Source of the DNA: Prosthecobacter gellanilyticus
Lineage (GTDB): Bacteria > Verrucomicrobiota > Verrucomicrobiia > Verrucomicrobiales > Verrucomicrobiaceae
Reading direction: 5' to 3'
DNA length: 64,000 bases
Assembly: GCF_007992435.1 (NCBI RefSeq)
Contig: NZ_BKAG01000016.1
Location: 89,778-153,777 of the forward strand
Shown: in pieces, positions 19,024 through 28,279 of the stretch
How the letters are laid out: each line of letters opens with the position of its first letter
Numbering within the stretch: position 1 is the stretch's first letter
Translations under genes and position numbers: made by a program
The notes under the pieces: generated by a model
Seen by the model: the letters and a program-made list of their open reading frames with translations, nothing else
Databases searched by the model: none
Told to the model about the DNA's origin: nothing

Positions 19024-19932
19024 ATGCCCATTTCCTTCCCCCCGCTTTCCCGCCGTCAATGGCTCAAAGGTTCCCTCGCTGCCGCCCTCACCCCGGGTGT
19101 GGTTTCTGCGGCTGCGGAGCACAATCCCGAGCTCTGGGTGCTGTTTTCCGACCCGCACATCGACGCCGATCTGAAGCTGGAGGCCCGAGGCGCCGTGATG
19201 GCGGAGAATCTGACCCGCTGCGTGAACCAGGTGCTGAAGGTCGGCCAGAAACCTTTCGGCGTGCTGGTGAACGGTGACTGCGCCTACCTGGACGGCAAGC
19301 AGACGGACTATGATGCCTTTGTGAAGCTCATCGAGCCGCTGCGCGACTCCGCCATCCAGGTGCACTGCACGCTGGGCAATCACGATGACCGGAAGAATTT
19401 CATCGGCGCCATGACGAGCCCCCAGGACCCGCGCCCGGTGGAGGGGAAGCATGTGGAAGTGCTCAGCAGCGCCACCATGAACTGGGTGCTGCTGGACTCC
19501 CTGCAAGAGGTGAACAAAACCCCCGGTGAGCTCGGCGAACTCCAGCTCGGCTGGCTGGACCGCACCCTGGCCGCCTGCCCGAACAAGCCCACGGTAGTGA
19601 TGTCTCACCACAACCCGCAAGGCCCGCTGGCCGAGGGCAAGAAGCCCACGGGCTGTGTGGATAGTGACGCCATGTTTGCCATCCTGGCGAAGCACAAGAA
19701 GGTGAAGGCCTTCGTCTACGGCCACACCCACACCTGGGAGCACAAGAAGCATGAGGCGACTGGCATCCAGCTCATCAATCTGCCACCCGTGGCTTATGTT
19801 TTCAGCCAGGAGAGACCCAATGGCTGGGTCACCGCGCGTGCCACGCCTGAAAAGCTGGTGCTTGAGCTTCGTGCTCTGAACCCGGCCCACAGCCAGCATG
19901 GTGAGAAAGTGGAGATCCTCTGGAACGCCTGA
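19024..19932 (+). CDS. Exported calcineurin-like metallophosphoesterase
   Basis: 302 residues. The start at 19024 gives a Tat-type leader ([19 protein letters not shown]) ending near AAA. All metallophosphoesterase motifs are present: FSDPHID (DxH), [10 protein letters not shown] (GD), [11 protein letters not shown] (GNHD), VMSHHNP and [10 protein letters not shown] (GHxH), which bind two metal ions. Related exported enzymes hydrolyse phosphate mono- or diesters; the substrate is unknown. The frame extends upstream to 18649 through the divergent uxs gene, but that part is antisense. The sigma factor gene follows after 53 bases. Confidence 0.88.
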   Translation: MPISFPPLSRRQWLKGSLAAALTPGVVSAAAEHNPELWVLFSDPHIDADLKLEARGAVMAENLTRCVNQVLKVGQKPFGVLVNGDCAYLDGKQTDYDAFVKLIEPLRDSAIQVHCTLGNHDDRKNFIGAMTSPQDPRPVEGKHVEVLSSATMNWVLLDSLQEVNKTPGELGELQLGWLDRTLAACPNKPTVVMSHHNPQGPLAEGKKPTGCVDSDAMFAILAKHKKVKAFVYGHTHTWEHKKHEATGIQLINLPPVAYVFSQERPNGWVTARATPEKLVLELRALNPAHSQHGEKVEILWNA

Positions 19933-19985
19933 GCCTGCTGACTGCAAACTGTTCACCGTCTACCGCCCACCGTTCACTGCTGCCC

Positions 19986-20693
19986 ATGTCCTTCCCCGAC
20001 ACCCGCTGGTCCATCCTGGAGATCGCCACGGCCAGTGGCGATACCGTCGCCCGGGCAGCGCTGGATGATCTCTGCCAGCGCTACTGGCAGCCGGTGTTTG
20101 CGGTCATCCGGGGTCGGGAGGCCTCCATTGAGACGGCACGGGATCGCACGCAGGCCTTCTTTGCCTCGCTGCTGGAGAAATCCACGCTGCGCCGGGCTGA
20201 GAAAACCCGCGGGCGGTTTCGCACCTTCTTGTTAACCGTGCTCTGGCGCTTCCTGCGGGATGAGCGAGAGCGCGACTCCGCTGAAAAACGCGGCGGTGAT
20301 ACGGAAAACTATGCGCTGGAGGAGGTGGAGAACGAGCTGATCGCCTCGGAAAACCCGCTGGCTGAGACCCTGGACCGCGAGTGGGCGCTGATGATGCTGG
20401 AGCGCGCTGTGGCGGCCGTGCAGGCGGAAGTGGTGACTTCCCGTGGTGAGCCTGCGTGGCAGGTGCTGCGTGCCTTTTTGCCCGGCAGCACAGACACTCC
20501 GGACCTCGTCGCGGCGGCGAAAACGCTCGGCATTGGAGACAGCGGCGTGCGCACAGAAATCCACCGGCTGCGCAAACGCTGCCGCGAGGCGCTGCGGCGC
20601 GAGCTGATGAGCACTGTCTCATCTCCCGATGAACTGGATGACGAAATCGCCTATCTTGGCCGCGTGCTGAGGCGCGAACTGGCATCTTCGTGA
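19986..20693 (+). CDS. ECF-like RNA polymerase sigma factor
   Basis: 235 residues. The region-2-like part reads TRWSILEIATASGDTVARAALDDLC, split here around residue 10-35, followed by RYWQPVFAVIRGREASIE and ARDRTQAFFASLLEKSTL. RGRFRTFLLTVLWRFLRDERER is the end of region 2. A helix-turn-helix-like region 4 lies at 165-215 (VAAAKTLGIGDSGVRTEIHR). This type, with an atypical N terminus, is common in Planctomycetes and Verrucomicrobia. It sits 38 bases before a Ser/Thr kinase gene, a recurrent pairing that suggests the kinase controls the sigma factor or shares its pathway (inference). Confidence 0.85.
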   Translation: MSFPDTRWSILEIATASGDTVARAALDDLCQRYWQPVFAVIRGREASIETARDRTQAFFASLLEKSTLRRAEKTRGRFRTFLLTVLWRFLRDERERDSAEKRGGDTENYALEEVENELIASENPLAETLDREWALMMLERAVAAVQAEVVTSRGEPAWQVLRAFLPGSTDTPDLVAAAKTLGIGDSGVRTEIHRLRKRCREALRRELMSTVSSPDELDDEIAYLGRVLRRELASS

Positions 20694-20731
20694 AACACCG
20701 CTGCGCATTCTCCCAATCCTACTCATGAGAC

Positions 20732-23700
20732 ATGCCGGACCCGACCGCCAGTCACCTCTGCCCTGAATGCCACACACCGCTGCCTGCCGGACGGTTGGAG
20801 GGCATGTGCCCGGCCTGCTTCTTTGATTCCGCAGGTGAAGGAGATGATCTGGCAGGGCTGCATCGGGGAGACGAGATCGCCCGCGGCGGCATGGGCATAG
20901 TTTATGAGGCGCAGCAGTTTGAGCCGAAACGCATCGTGGCCCTGAAAATGATGCGCCCGCAGTGGGCGGAGAACGAGCAGGCGCGTGAGCGCTTCCGCCG
21001 CGAGGCCCGTGCCATGGCCAGCCTGGAGCATCCGGCCATCCTGCCCGTGTATGATGTGGGTGAGAGTGATGGCCTGCCCTGGTTCACCATGAAGCTCGCC
21101 GCCGGTGGTTCGCTGGCCTCGCGCATCCGTGGTTATGCTGGCCGCTGGAAACAGACCGCCGATCTCATGGCCCGTATCGCCCGCGCCTTGAGCTTCGCCC
21201 ATGAGCGCGGTGTGCTGCACCGGGACGTGAAGCCGGGGAACATCCTCTTTGATGCGGATGACCACTGCCATCTCGCAGACTTCGGTCTGGCGAAACATCT
21301 TGTCATCGAGCCTGAGGACTTCTCGCTGACTCTCGGCGCGGAGGTGCTCGGCACGCCTCATTATCTCGCGCCAGAGCTGGCTTCTGGCGAATCACGAACC
21401 GCCACCACGGCGAGTGATATCTACAGCCTCGGCGCGGTGCTTTACGAGCTGCTCTCCGGCGTGCCGCCGTATCAAGGCACCAGCCTGCCGGCCCTGCTGC
21501 GCCGTGTGGCGGATGAAAAACCACGCCCGCTCTCGGAATTCCAACCGCCGCGTGATCTCCGCGCCATTTGTGAGAAGGCCATGTCGCGCGAGCCTGAGCA
21601 GCGCTACGCCACGGCCCGCGAGATGGCGGATGACCTGGAGCGCTTTCTACGTGGCCAGAGCGTGCAGGCCTGCCAGCCGGGGTGGATCGAGTCCGCCTGG
21701 CGTTGGTGTCGCAGGCATCCTGCGGTCGCCGCCCTGCTGGTGGTCGTGTTCGCCCTGCTCGCCACCTTGGCCATCGGCTCTTCCCTGGCGGTCGTGCATA
21801 TCAGCAAGGCCTCCCGTGAGGCCATGGCAGCCCGTGACAAGGCAGAGACCAGCGCACGCCGGAGCACGCTGTCTTCCGCGGAAGGTCTGCGCCGCGCACG
21901 CCAGCCCAGGTTTCGCGTGCATGCGCTGGACCGGGTGATCGCAGCAGCATCGCCAGATGAAAGTCCGGAAATGCGGGTGGACCGTCGTGCCGAGGCCATC
22001 GCCAGCCTGGCCTTCCCCTATCTGCATGAGCATGACATGCCCCAGCATGAGCCGGGCTGGAGTCTCGCCAGTGTTTCATCCGGCCAGGAGTTTCATGCCT
22101 GGCGCGGCAAAGAGGGCTGGCGCGTGACCAGCGGTCGTGACGGGCGCATCATCTCTCATTCACCGCAGCTCAGCCAGCCTCTTTGTCTGAGCCGCAATGG
22201 TCAGTGGCTCGCTGCGCAAGCTCCGGAGGGCAAGAGCTGGCAGCTTTGGGATCTCTCAAAACCCGAGGCACGGCTCGAAGCCACCCTTCCAGGTGTGCCG
22301 CAGGACCTCAGCGATGATGGCGGGCTCATCGCCTTCTATCATCAGGGTGAAAAGACGGGGCACATCATCGCCGAGGTACGCGAGACGGCCGGAGGCAAGC
22401 CGCGCTTCCATCTCGATTTCCCGCAGGTCTCTCTCAAGATGCGCTTCAATGCCGAGGCCAGCTTGTGCGCCATCGCACCGAGCTCGTACCTGAATGACTC
22501 TGACTTCCCGTACTCGGTGAGGCTGCATCGCTGCACGGATGGCAGCGTGGCCCGTGAGATGACCGCAGGCATGGCGAACTGCATCTGGTCTCTGGCCTGG
22601 AGCCGTGATGGCAGCCTGCTCGCAGCGGGCGAGCGCGGCGGCCGTGCGGTGATCTGGAGCACGAAGACAGGTCAGGCGCATCATTTGTTACGCGGCACAG
22701 GCTCGGACATGTGGCTCATGGCCTTCAGTGAGGATGGCCGCCACCTCGCCACAGTCAGTGATGACCGGCTCATGAGTGTGTTTGATGTCGTCAGCGGTCT
22801 GCCCATCGGTCGCGGTTACGAATGGATCCCGCACGGAGTGCCTCAGATGAGCTGGTCAGCCTCGCAGCCAGACGTCTTCGGCCCCATCTCCGCAGATGCC
22901 AAGAACATGTATGTGCGCGTGGGAGACTGCGCCTTTGACACCTTCTCCGCGCATGATTCGAATGGCCGCGCGCTCGGCATCGCCGTCTCTCCCGGCGGGC
23001 GCTGGCTGGCCGTGGGTGACTCGCGTCATGCGCGCCTGTGGGACCTGCATCAGCGCAACAGTCACAGCATCTTCGCGGCGGGTTTGTGGAATGACTTCAC
23101 CTTCTCGCCAGACGGTCGCTGGCTCTATGGCGCGGGCGAGCATGGCGTGGTGAGATGGGAGATGAACAACGAGGGTGTGATCACCTCCACGATTCATGAG
23201 TTGCTGCCGCCTGGCCGGCATAACAGCCTCTCGCTCGATCCCACCGGTCAGGTGCTCGCGGCGGAAACAGCGAACACAGGCCAGGTCAGTGTTTTCCAGT
23301 CACCCAGCACAGAGGCCGTGAAGCGTGACATCCCGCGGGCGAAAAACGGCGCGTGGCTTTCCCTCACCACGAAAAGCGGGCTCGTCGCCGCCGCATCACG
23401 CTCAGGCGTGGAGGTGTGGCATGCAGAAACCGGCAGGCTGGTGCATCAGCAGAAGAAGCCCGCGCTCTGGGCCACCTTCAGCCCGGATGATCAATGGCTG
23501 GTGCTGGGTCGCGAACGCTATGAAATCTGGCGCACCTCAGACTGGCAGCATGTGGACACGCTGGACATGCGCACCATCGATCCTGATCAGGCGCACTTCA
23601 CCTTCAGCGCGGATGGCAAGTGGCTGGCCACCGGACATCCCTTTGGCAAAATCTCTCTCTGGTCCGTGCCGCAGTGGAAGCGCTTCGCCATCCTGGAAAG

Positions 23701-23842
23701 CCCGAACAGCCAGCCCGTGGGCCGGTTTGTCTTCACCCCGGATGCCAGCAAGATCTACATCGCCAGCACCAGCGGAGTGGTGGAGGCCTGGGACCTGCGC
23801 CTGCTGGATGAAGAGTTGAAAAAGCTCAAGCTGGAGTGGTAA
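20732..23842 (+). CDS. Membrane Ser/Thr protein kinase with WD40-like propeller tail
   Basis: 1036 residues. A zinc-ribbon-like start (CPECHTPLPAGRLEGMCPAC) leads into a Hanks-type kinase: ATP loop ARGGMGIVYEA, VALKMM lysine near residue 70, catalytic HRDVKPGNIL near 162, DFGLAK near 183 and LGTPHYLAPELASGE. One membrane helix follows near 334-352 (AALLVVVFALLATLAIGSSL). The remaining 650 residues are WD40/propeller repeats (SLAWSRDGSLLAAGERGG, MAFSEDGRHLATVSDDR, FTFSPDGRWLYGAGEHG, FTFSADGKWLATGHPFG), presumably outside the membrane as a sensor. The first Gly of the GxGxxG loop is Ala. It probably forms an operon with the upstream sigma factor. Confidence 0.92.
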   Translation: MPDPTASHLCPECHTPLPAGRLEGMCPACFFDSAGEGDDLAGLHRGDEIARGGMGIVYEAQQFEPKRIVALKMMRPQWAENEQARERFRREARAMASLEHPAILPVYDVGESDGLPWFTMKLAAGGSLASRIRGYAGRWKQTADLMARIARALSFAHERGVLHRDVKPGNILFDADDHCHLADFGLAKHLVIEPEDFSLTLGAEVLGTPHYLAPELASGESRTATTASDIYSLGAVLYELLSGVPPYQGTSLPALLRRVADEKPRPLSEFQPPRDLRAICEKAMSREPEQRYATAREMADDLERFLRGQSVQACQPGWIESAWRWCRRHPAVAALLVVVFALLATLAIGSSLAVVHISKASREAMAARDKAETSARRSTLSSAEGLRRARQPRFRVHALDRVIAAASPDESPEMRVDRRAEAIASLAFPYLHEHDMPQHEPGWSLASVSSGQEFHAWRGKEGWRVTSGRDGRIISHSPQLSQPLCLSRNGQWLAAQAPEGKSWQLWDLSKPEARLEATLPGVPQDLSDDGGLIAFYHQGEKTGHIIAEVRETAGGKPRFHLDFPQVSLKMRFNAEASLCAIAPSSYLNDSDFPYSVRLHRCTDGSVAREMTAGMANCIWSLAWSRDGSLLAAGERGGRAVIWSTKTGQAHHLLRGTGSDMWLMAFSEDGRHLATVSDDRLMSVFDVVSGLPIGRGYEWIPHGVPQMSWSASQPDVFGPISADAKNMYVRVGDCAFDTFSAHDSNGRALGIAVSPGGRWLAVGDSRHARLWDLHQRNSHSIFAAGLWNDFTFSPDGRWLYGAGEHGVVRWEMNNEGVITSTIHELLPPGRHNSLSLDPTGQVLAAETANTGQVSVFQSPSTEAVKRDIPRAKNGAWLSLTTKSGLVAAASRSGVEVWHAETGRLVHQQKKPALWATFSPDDQWLVLGRERYEIWRTSDWQHVDTLDMRTIDPDQAHFTFSADGKWLATGHPFGKISLWSVPQWKRFAILESPNSQPVGRFVFTPDASKIYIASTSGVVEAWDLRLLDEELKKLKLEW

Positions 23843-23855
23843 ACAGGGTAAAGTT

Positions 23856-23924
23856 GGCAGACGAATGGGGGCAGGCGAATGCTCTGATGTGTTTCAATCA
23901 TTCGCCTGCCTCTATTCGTCTGCC
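23856..23924. repeat. Two-tier long inverted repeat after the kinase gene
   Basis: An 11-bp outer stem (GGCAGACGAAT, 23856-23866, with ATTCGTCTGCC, 23914-23924) and a 12-bp inner stem (GGCAGGCGAATG, 23870-23881, with CATTCGCCTGCC, 23899-23910) are separated by a 3x3 internal loop, around a 17-base loop. Inner and outer arms are themselves near-copies. It follows the kinase stop by 13 bases and could terminate transcription, but the sequence looks like a nested repeat unit; the outer 11-mer recurs at 41593-41617. Confidence 0.85.
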
Positions 23925-24027
23925 CTTTCAGCAGCCTCCCCACCCGACAGAGGATTTTCACTGAAAGTGTATTTTCTTTGAAACGCTGATCCCGGCATTC
24001 CCAAGCAGTGGGTTGAATCCCCCCATC

Positions 24028-27000
24028 ATGCCCGCCTTTCGCTTCATCGCTCTCCTCTGCCTGCTAGGCCTCGCCGCGCAGGCTCAATTGCCGTCGTTTC
24101 ATGCGCCCGCGCAGTCCACGGGCTCCATCACGGTCAAGCTGCACCCGATGGAGAACGTCACGACAGGCACACCGACGCTGGTGACCTTTGGAGTGCCCTT
24201 CACCCGGGGCTCCATCACCTCCACCGGACTGAACACGGTGCGCGTGCTGCACAACGGCACGGAGATCCCGGCCTTTGTGGAGCAGCTCACACCGTGGCGG
24301 CACCTAACCAACAATAGCATCGACGGCCAGTCGGTGCGCGTGGCGCGCATCCAGATCCGCCACAGCTTCAGCGCGGCCTATCCGGCCTCTGAAGACATCA
24401 CGGTGCAGTGGGGCAGCACCGCACGCACGCAAAGCATCCTGACGTTCACAGACCCGCTTTCCGCCTGGCACACCGTGACTTCGGGCACTTACGTCGCGGC
24501 CGATGGCGTGCAGGAACCGGATGTGTATGCGCTGCTGCCGAAGAGCATGCTTTCCCAAGGGGTGCTGAGCCTGCGCCGGAGCGAGCCCTTTGCGGATCAC
24601 ATCCCGGAAGCACGCGACAACCCGAACATCACCGATGCCACCGAGCACTGGCCCGGTTATGAGGAAGCAGATCGCGCCTTCAAAAACTTCTTCTACACCA
24701 ACATCAACCAGGATGATCCGCTGGTGACAGGTTATGAGAGCGGCCAGCTGGTGGACTACAAGAATGAGTCGGAGCCCTGGCTCTATGATCGCAGTTCCAC
24801 TTTCTTCCAGCTCTACATCAAGACCGGCTTCCTGCGCCCGCTGCGCGAGGCTGTGCGTGCCACGCAGTTCTACAAGACGAAGCTTTATGGAACTGCTGTG
24901 GCAGATCCGTACCGCGGTGTGTTTCGCCTCAAAGCACCGACGCTGGGTGATGTGACCGCTGGCAATACCTCCATGTATTCCTATGCGGAATGCTTTGCCT
25001 ATGATCACTGGCTCACCGGCCATCCGGGCGATATCGAACCCGTGCGCTGGGTGGTGAACACGCATGAAGGCCTGACCGAGCAAACACGCTGGAGCCCGAC
25101 CGCAGGTGAGTGGACGGAGCGCCACACGGCTTTCCGCACCTTGGCAAACATCGTGGCCTTCGAACTCACCGGCGAGTCCGCTTTCAAGCTGAGAACGCTG
25201 AGCCAGATGGGTGACTACATGTGGCATCAAAACGGCGCGGATGGTCAGGTGCCCGCGAATCGTCAGGACGGCGGTCTCTACCACTACGGCAGGCAGCATG
25301 GTGATGGCGTCTTCACCGAACTGATCGGCTCACCGTGGATGCTGTCGCTCCTCATGGATGCAATGCTCCGTGGTTATGGCATCTCCGAAGATCCCGCCGT
25401 GGCGAACTTTATTCGTCGTGCGGCGAAGTTCCAGGCCGTGGCGACTCATTACAATGACGACCACATCTATGAGTACTCTGGTGCGCTGAGGTACCCTTAT
25501 TACCTCTCGCGCTTTGATGGCGCTCCGGATGCCGCCGACGGTTATGACAACTCCTCCATCGAGCACTCCAAGGAAGTGCTGACCACCATCGCGTGGGGAA
25601 ACTATTTCCAGCATCTGATTCAAGGCGTGCCTGATCCGATGATGGAGGCCAATGCACGTGACCTGTATCTATCTTATGACATCGGTGTGAACCACTGGAC
25701 GCGGCCCGCTGCCCCACCACTGGGACTCACGGCCTTCCGCAGTATCCCGCCGCGCAAACTAGCCTGGGAAAACCGGCCTTCGGCCAGCCTGACGTGGATC
25801 ATGAGCTTGATCGATACCATCTCGCCACCACCGACGGTGGTCATCACCTCGCCCGTGGTGAACCAGTTGTTCACCGCTCCTGCGAACATCCTGATCGAAG
25901 CCACGGCCACCTCGCCCAATGCGACCATCACCAAGGTCGAGTTCTTTGATGGAGCCGTGAAGATCGGTGAAGACACCACCGCGCCTTATTCACTGCAGTG
26001 GAATGGCATCATCGCTTCCCTGCCAAGTCATGTGCTCACGGCGAAGGCCACGACCTCACTCGGTGTCGTGGGCAACTCACAAGCGGTGGGTCTCGATGTG
26101 CGCTCACCCACCCAGCCATCCCTCACCATTGTGAATCCAGCCCCCGGCACCGTGTTTGATGCACCGGCGAACGTCGTCATCGCGGTCAATGCCACGCCCC
26201 AGGGAAACAGCACCATCACCCGTGTGCTCATCACGCAGAGCTACCAGTTCATCGCCGAGGACACCACCGCCCCCTATACCCACACGGTCACCGGCCTGAC
26301 GCATGGCACGCATGGTTATGAGATCTGGGCCTGGGATAACAATGGTGGTTATACCATGCAGATCCTGGACATCCGCGTGCAGTCCACCACACCACCGACG
26401 GTGAACCTGACCTCACCCACGCTGGGCACCACCACCACGAACGGCGCCACCCTGCATCTCGAAGCCACCGCCTCCGCTCCTGGCAGCGCGATCACCGAGG
26501 TGGTCTTCTATGCCGACAGCACACCCGTGGGCAGTGATGACACCGCCCCCTACACCTATGACTGGACCATCTCCTCCCGCTGGGCCGTGGGGCAGCACAC
26601 CCTCACCGCACGTGCTTTTGAAACGAACGGCTCCTTTGCCAGTTCCTCCACCACGTTCGAACTCGCGTCCTTCGAGCCAATGACAGCAAGCTTTGACTCC
26701 CCGGCGCAGAATGCGGTCTTCCCCTTCCCCGCCGCCATCCCGATGCAAGCCAGTGCCACCGCTCCGGGAAGCAGCATCGTCCGTGTCGATTTCTACGCGA
26801 ACAATACATTCGTCAGCTCCGACACCGAAGCCCCTTACACCGCGAACTACACACCGACTTCCATCCGCCAGTGGGAACTCATGGCGCGAGCCGTGGATGG
26901 CATGGGACGAACCGCTGAGGCACGCCGCACGGTGCATGTGACTGGGCCGACCATTCCCAATGTGACCATCACCTCGCCAACTGCCGGCGGCATCCTGGTG

Positions 27001-28215
27001 GTTCCTGCTACGACCACCATCACGGCAGATGCCTCAGCGAACTTCGCCACCATCACACGCGTGCAGTTCTATGATGGCGGGACACTGCTGGGTGAGGACA
27101 CAGACGCCCCCTTCAGCTTCACCACACCTCCGTTGAGCCTCGGTGATCACACGCTGTATGCGGTGGCGACTTCATCCACCGGCACCACGGGCACATCCCC
27201 TAGCGTGCCTGTGACGGTCGGAGGTGCGAATGCCCCTGTCGCAGTGGTCACGGCACCACGCTATTCAGGACCGCAGTTTGCGGCTTCCTTCAGCACGGTG
27301 CGCTTTGCCGCAGGTGCGATGCATACCGGCGGACTGGGCATCCAGCGTGTGGAGTTCTACCTCGACAACGTGCTGCTGGCGCAGGACACCCAAGCTCCGT
27401 ATGAGATGGACTGGACCGTCGGGCCTAACACAGGTTACCATGAACTCGTCGCGCGTGCCGTTGACGTGAACAATGCTTTCGCGAACTCCAGTCGAGTCGG
27501 CTTTGAGCTCATCATCCCGCCGGCCATCAGTCTTACGACACCTGTCAATGCCGCGCAAGTGACGCCGGGAGATGCCCTCACTCTCACGGCCGCTGTTTCG
27601 CGCGGAACCTACAGCATCGAGGAGGTGCGTTTCTATGTCGGCAGCACGCTCATCGGCACCGACTCCACGGCACCTTACTCTGTGTCATGGACCCCAGACA
27701 CCCAGGGAGCCAAAACGATCTCCGCCATGGTCCGGGACACCCGCTTCGTGGATGTGTGGTCGCAAAACGTGATCGTCAACTCAGCCTTTACGGTGCTGCA
27801 AAGCTGGCGCATCGAGCACTTCGGCAGTCACAGCAATCTCGGCAATGCCGCGGACGATGCGGATCCTGATGGCGACCTGCTGCCAAACATCATCGAGTGG
27901 ATCATCGCCACGGATCCTGAAGTCTCCGAGGCGCATCTGCACCCAACCATCAATGCACAAACCAGTGATGTGGTCTGCACCTTCACCCGCAATGATGAAG
28001 CGGAAGGCTCATCCACTCTGACCTTCCAATGGAGTGGTGATCTTACGATCTGGAATGATGTGATGCTGCCCGCAGCAAGTGCCGGACCAGACGGGCAAGG
28101 CGTGCGTGTCAATGTCGTCGAAAATGGCACATCACCCGACACGATCACGGTTAGCCTCCCAAAGTCCAACGGCCCTGATGGGAGACTCTTCACCAGGTTG
28201 AAAGGCGGTCAGTGA
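24028..28215 (+). CDS. Large secreted protein with RIFT-like N-terminal region and seven Ig-like repeats
   Basis: 1395 residues. Signal peptide FRFIALLCLLGLAAQAQ. Residues 20-590 resemble exo-rhamnogalacturonan-lyase-type catalytic scaffolds: a beta-rich start (ITVKLHPMENVTTG) then an alpha/alpha-like region (TELIGSPWMLSLLMDAML). Seven Ig-like (Big_7-like) repeats of about 95 residues follow, with recurring V(E/D)F(Y/F)...D(T)TAPY (for example VEFFDGAVKIGEDTTAPY, VQFYDGGTLLGEDTDAPF, VEFYLDNVLLAQDTQAPY). The C terminus, WRIEHFGSHSNLGNAADDAD then PDGDLLPNIIEW, is a common verrucomicrobial extracellular tail. A polysaccharide-binding or degrading role is inferred. The ATG at 24028 is preferred over an in-frame TTG at 24013. 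Confidence 0.85.
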   Translation: MPAFRFIALLCLLGLAAQAQLPSFHAPAQSTGSITVKLHPMENVTTGTPTLVTFGVPFTRGSITSTGLNTVRVLHNGTEIPAFVEQLTPWRHLTNNSIDGQSVRVARIQIRHSFSAAYPASEDITVQWGSTARTQSILTFTDPLSAWHTVTSGTYVAADGVQEPDVYALLPKSMLSQGVLSLRRSEPFADHIPEARDNPNITDATEHWPGYEEADRAFKNFFYTNINQDDPLVTGYESGQLVDYKNESEPWLYDRSSTFFQLYIKTGFLRPLREAVRATQFYKTKLYGTAVADPYRGVFRLKAPTLGDVTAGNTSMYSYAECFAYDHWLTGHPGDIEPVRWVVNTHEGLTEQTRWSPTAGEWTERHTAFRTLANIVAFELTGESAFKLRTLSQMGDYMWHQNGADGQVPANRQDGGLYHYGRQHGDGVFTELIGSPWMLSLLMDAMLRGYGISEDPAVANFIRRAAKFQAVATHYNDDHIYEYSGALRYPYYLSRFDGAPDAADGYDNSSIEHSKEVLTTIAWGNYFQHLIQGVPDPMMEANARDLYLSYDIGVNHWTRPAAPPLGLTAFRSIPPRKLAWENRPSASLTWIMSLIDTISPPPTVVITSPVVNQLFTAPANILIEATATSPNATITKVEFFDGAVKIGEDTTAPYSLQWNGIIASLPSHVLTAKATTSLGVVGNSQAVGLDVRSPTQPSLTIVNPAPGTVFDAPANVVIAVNATPQGNSTITRVLITQSYQFIAEDTTAPYTHTVTGLTHGTHGYEIWAWDNNGGYTMQILDIRVQSTTPPTVNLTSPTLGTTTTNGATLHLEATASAPGSAITEVVFYADSTPVGSDDTAPYTYDWTISSRWAVGQHTLTARAFETNGSFASSSTTFELASFEPMTASFDSPAQNAVFPFPAAIPMQASATAPGSSIVRVDFYANNTFVSSDTEAPYTANYTPTSIRQWELMARAVDGMGRTAEARRTVHVTGPTIPNVTITSPTAGGILVVPATTTITADASANFATITRVQFYDGGTLLGEDTDAPFSFTTPPLSLGDHTLYAVATSSTGTTGTSPSVPVTVGGANAPVAVVTAPRYSGPQFAASFSTVRFAAGAMHTGGLGIQRVEFYLDNVLLAQDTQAPYEMDWTVGPNTGYHELVARAVDVNNAFANSSRVGFELIIPPAISLTTPVNAAQVTPGDALTLTAAVSRGTYSIEEVRFYVGSTLIGTDSTAPYSVSWTPDTQGAKTISAMVRDTRFVDVWSQNVIVNSAFTVLQSWRIEHFGSHSNLGNAADDADPDGDLLPNIIEWIIATDPEVSEAHLHPTINAQTSDVVCTFTRNDEAEGSSTLTFQWSGDLTIWNDVMLPAASAGPDGQGVRVNVVENGTSPDTITVSLPKSNGPDGRLFTRLKGGQ

Positions 28216-28279
28216 GGCTGACGGATTCGTTTCACGAAGCCGAATGCGCGGGAGCATGAAGCACGCTTCATAGCGGCGC

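Noticed and set aside
25830..27780. Regularly spaced similar segments considered as a CRISPR or other DNA repeat array
   Set aside because: The similarity is at protein level (Ig-like domains of about 95 residues), with diverged DNA and no spacer structure.
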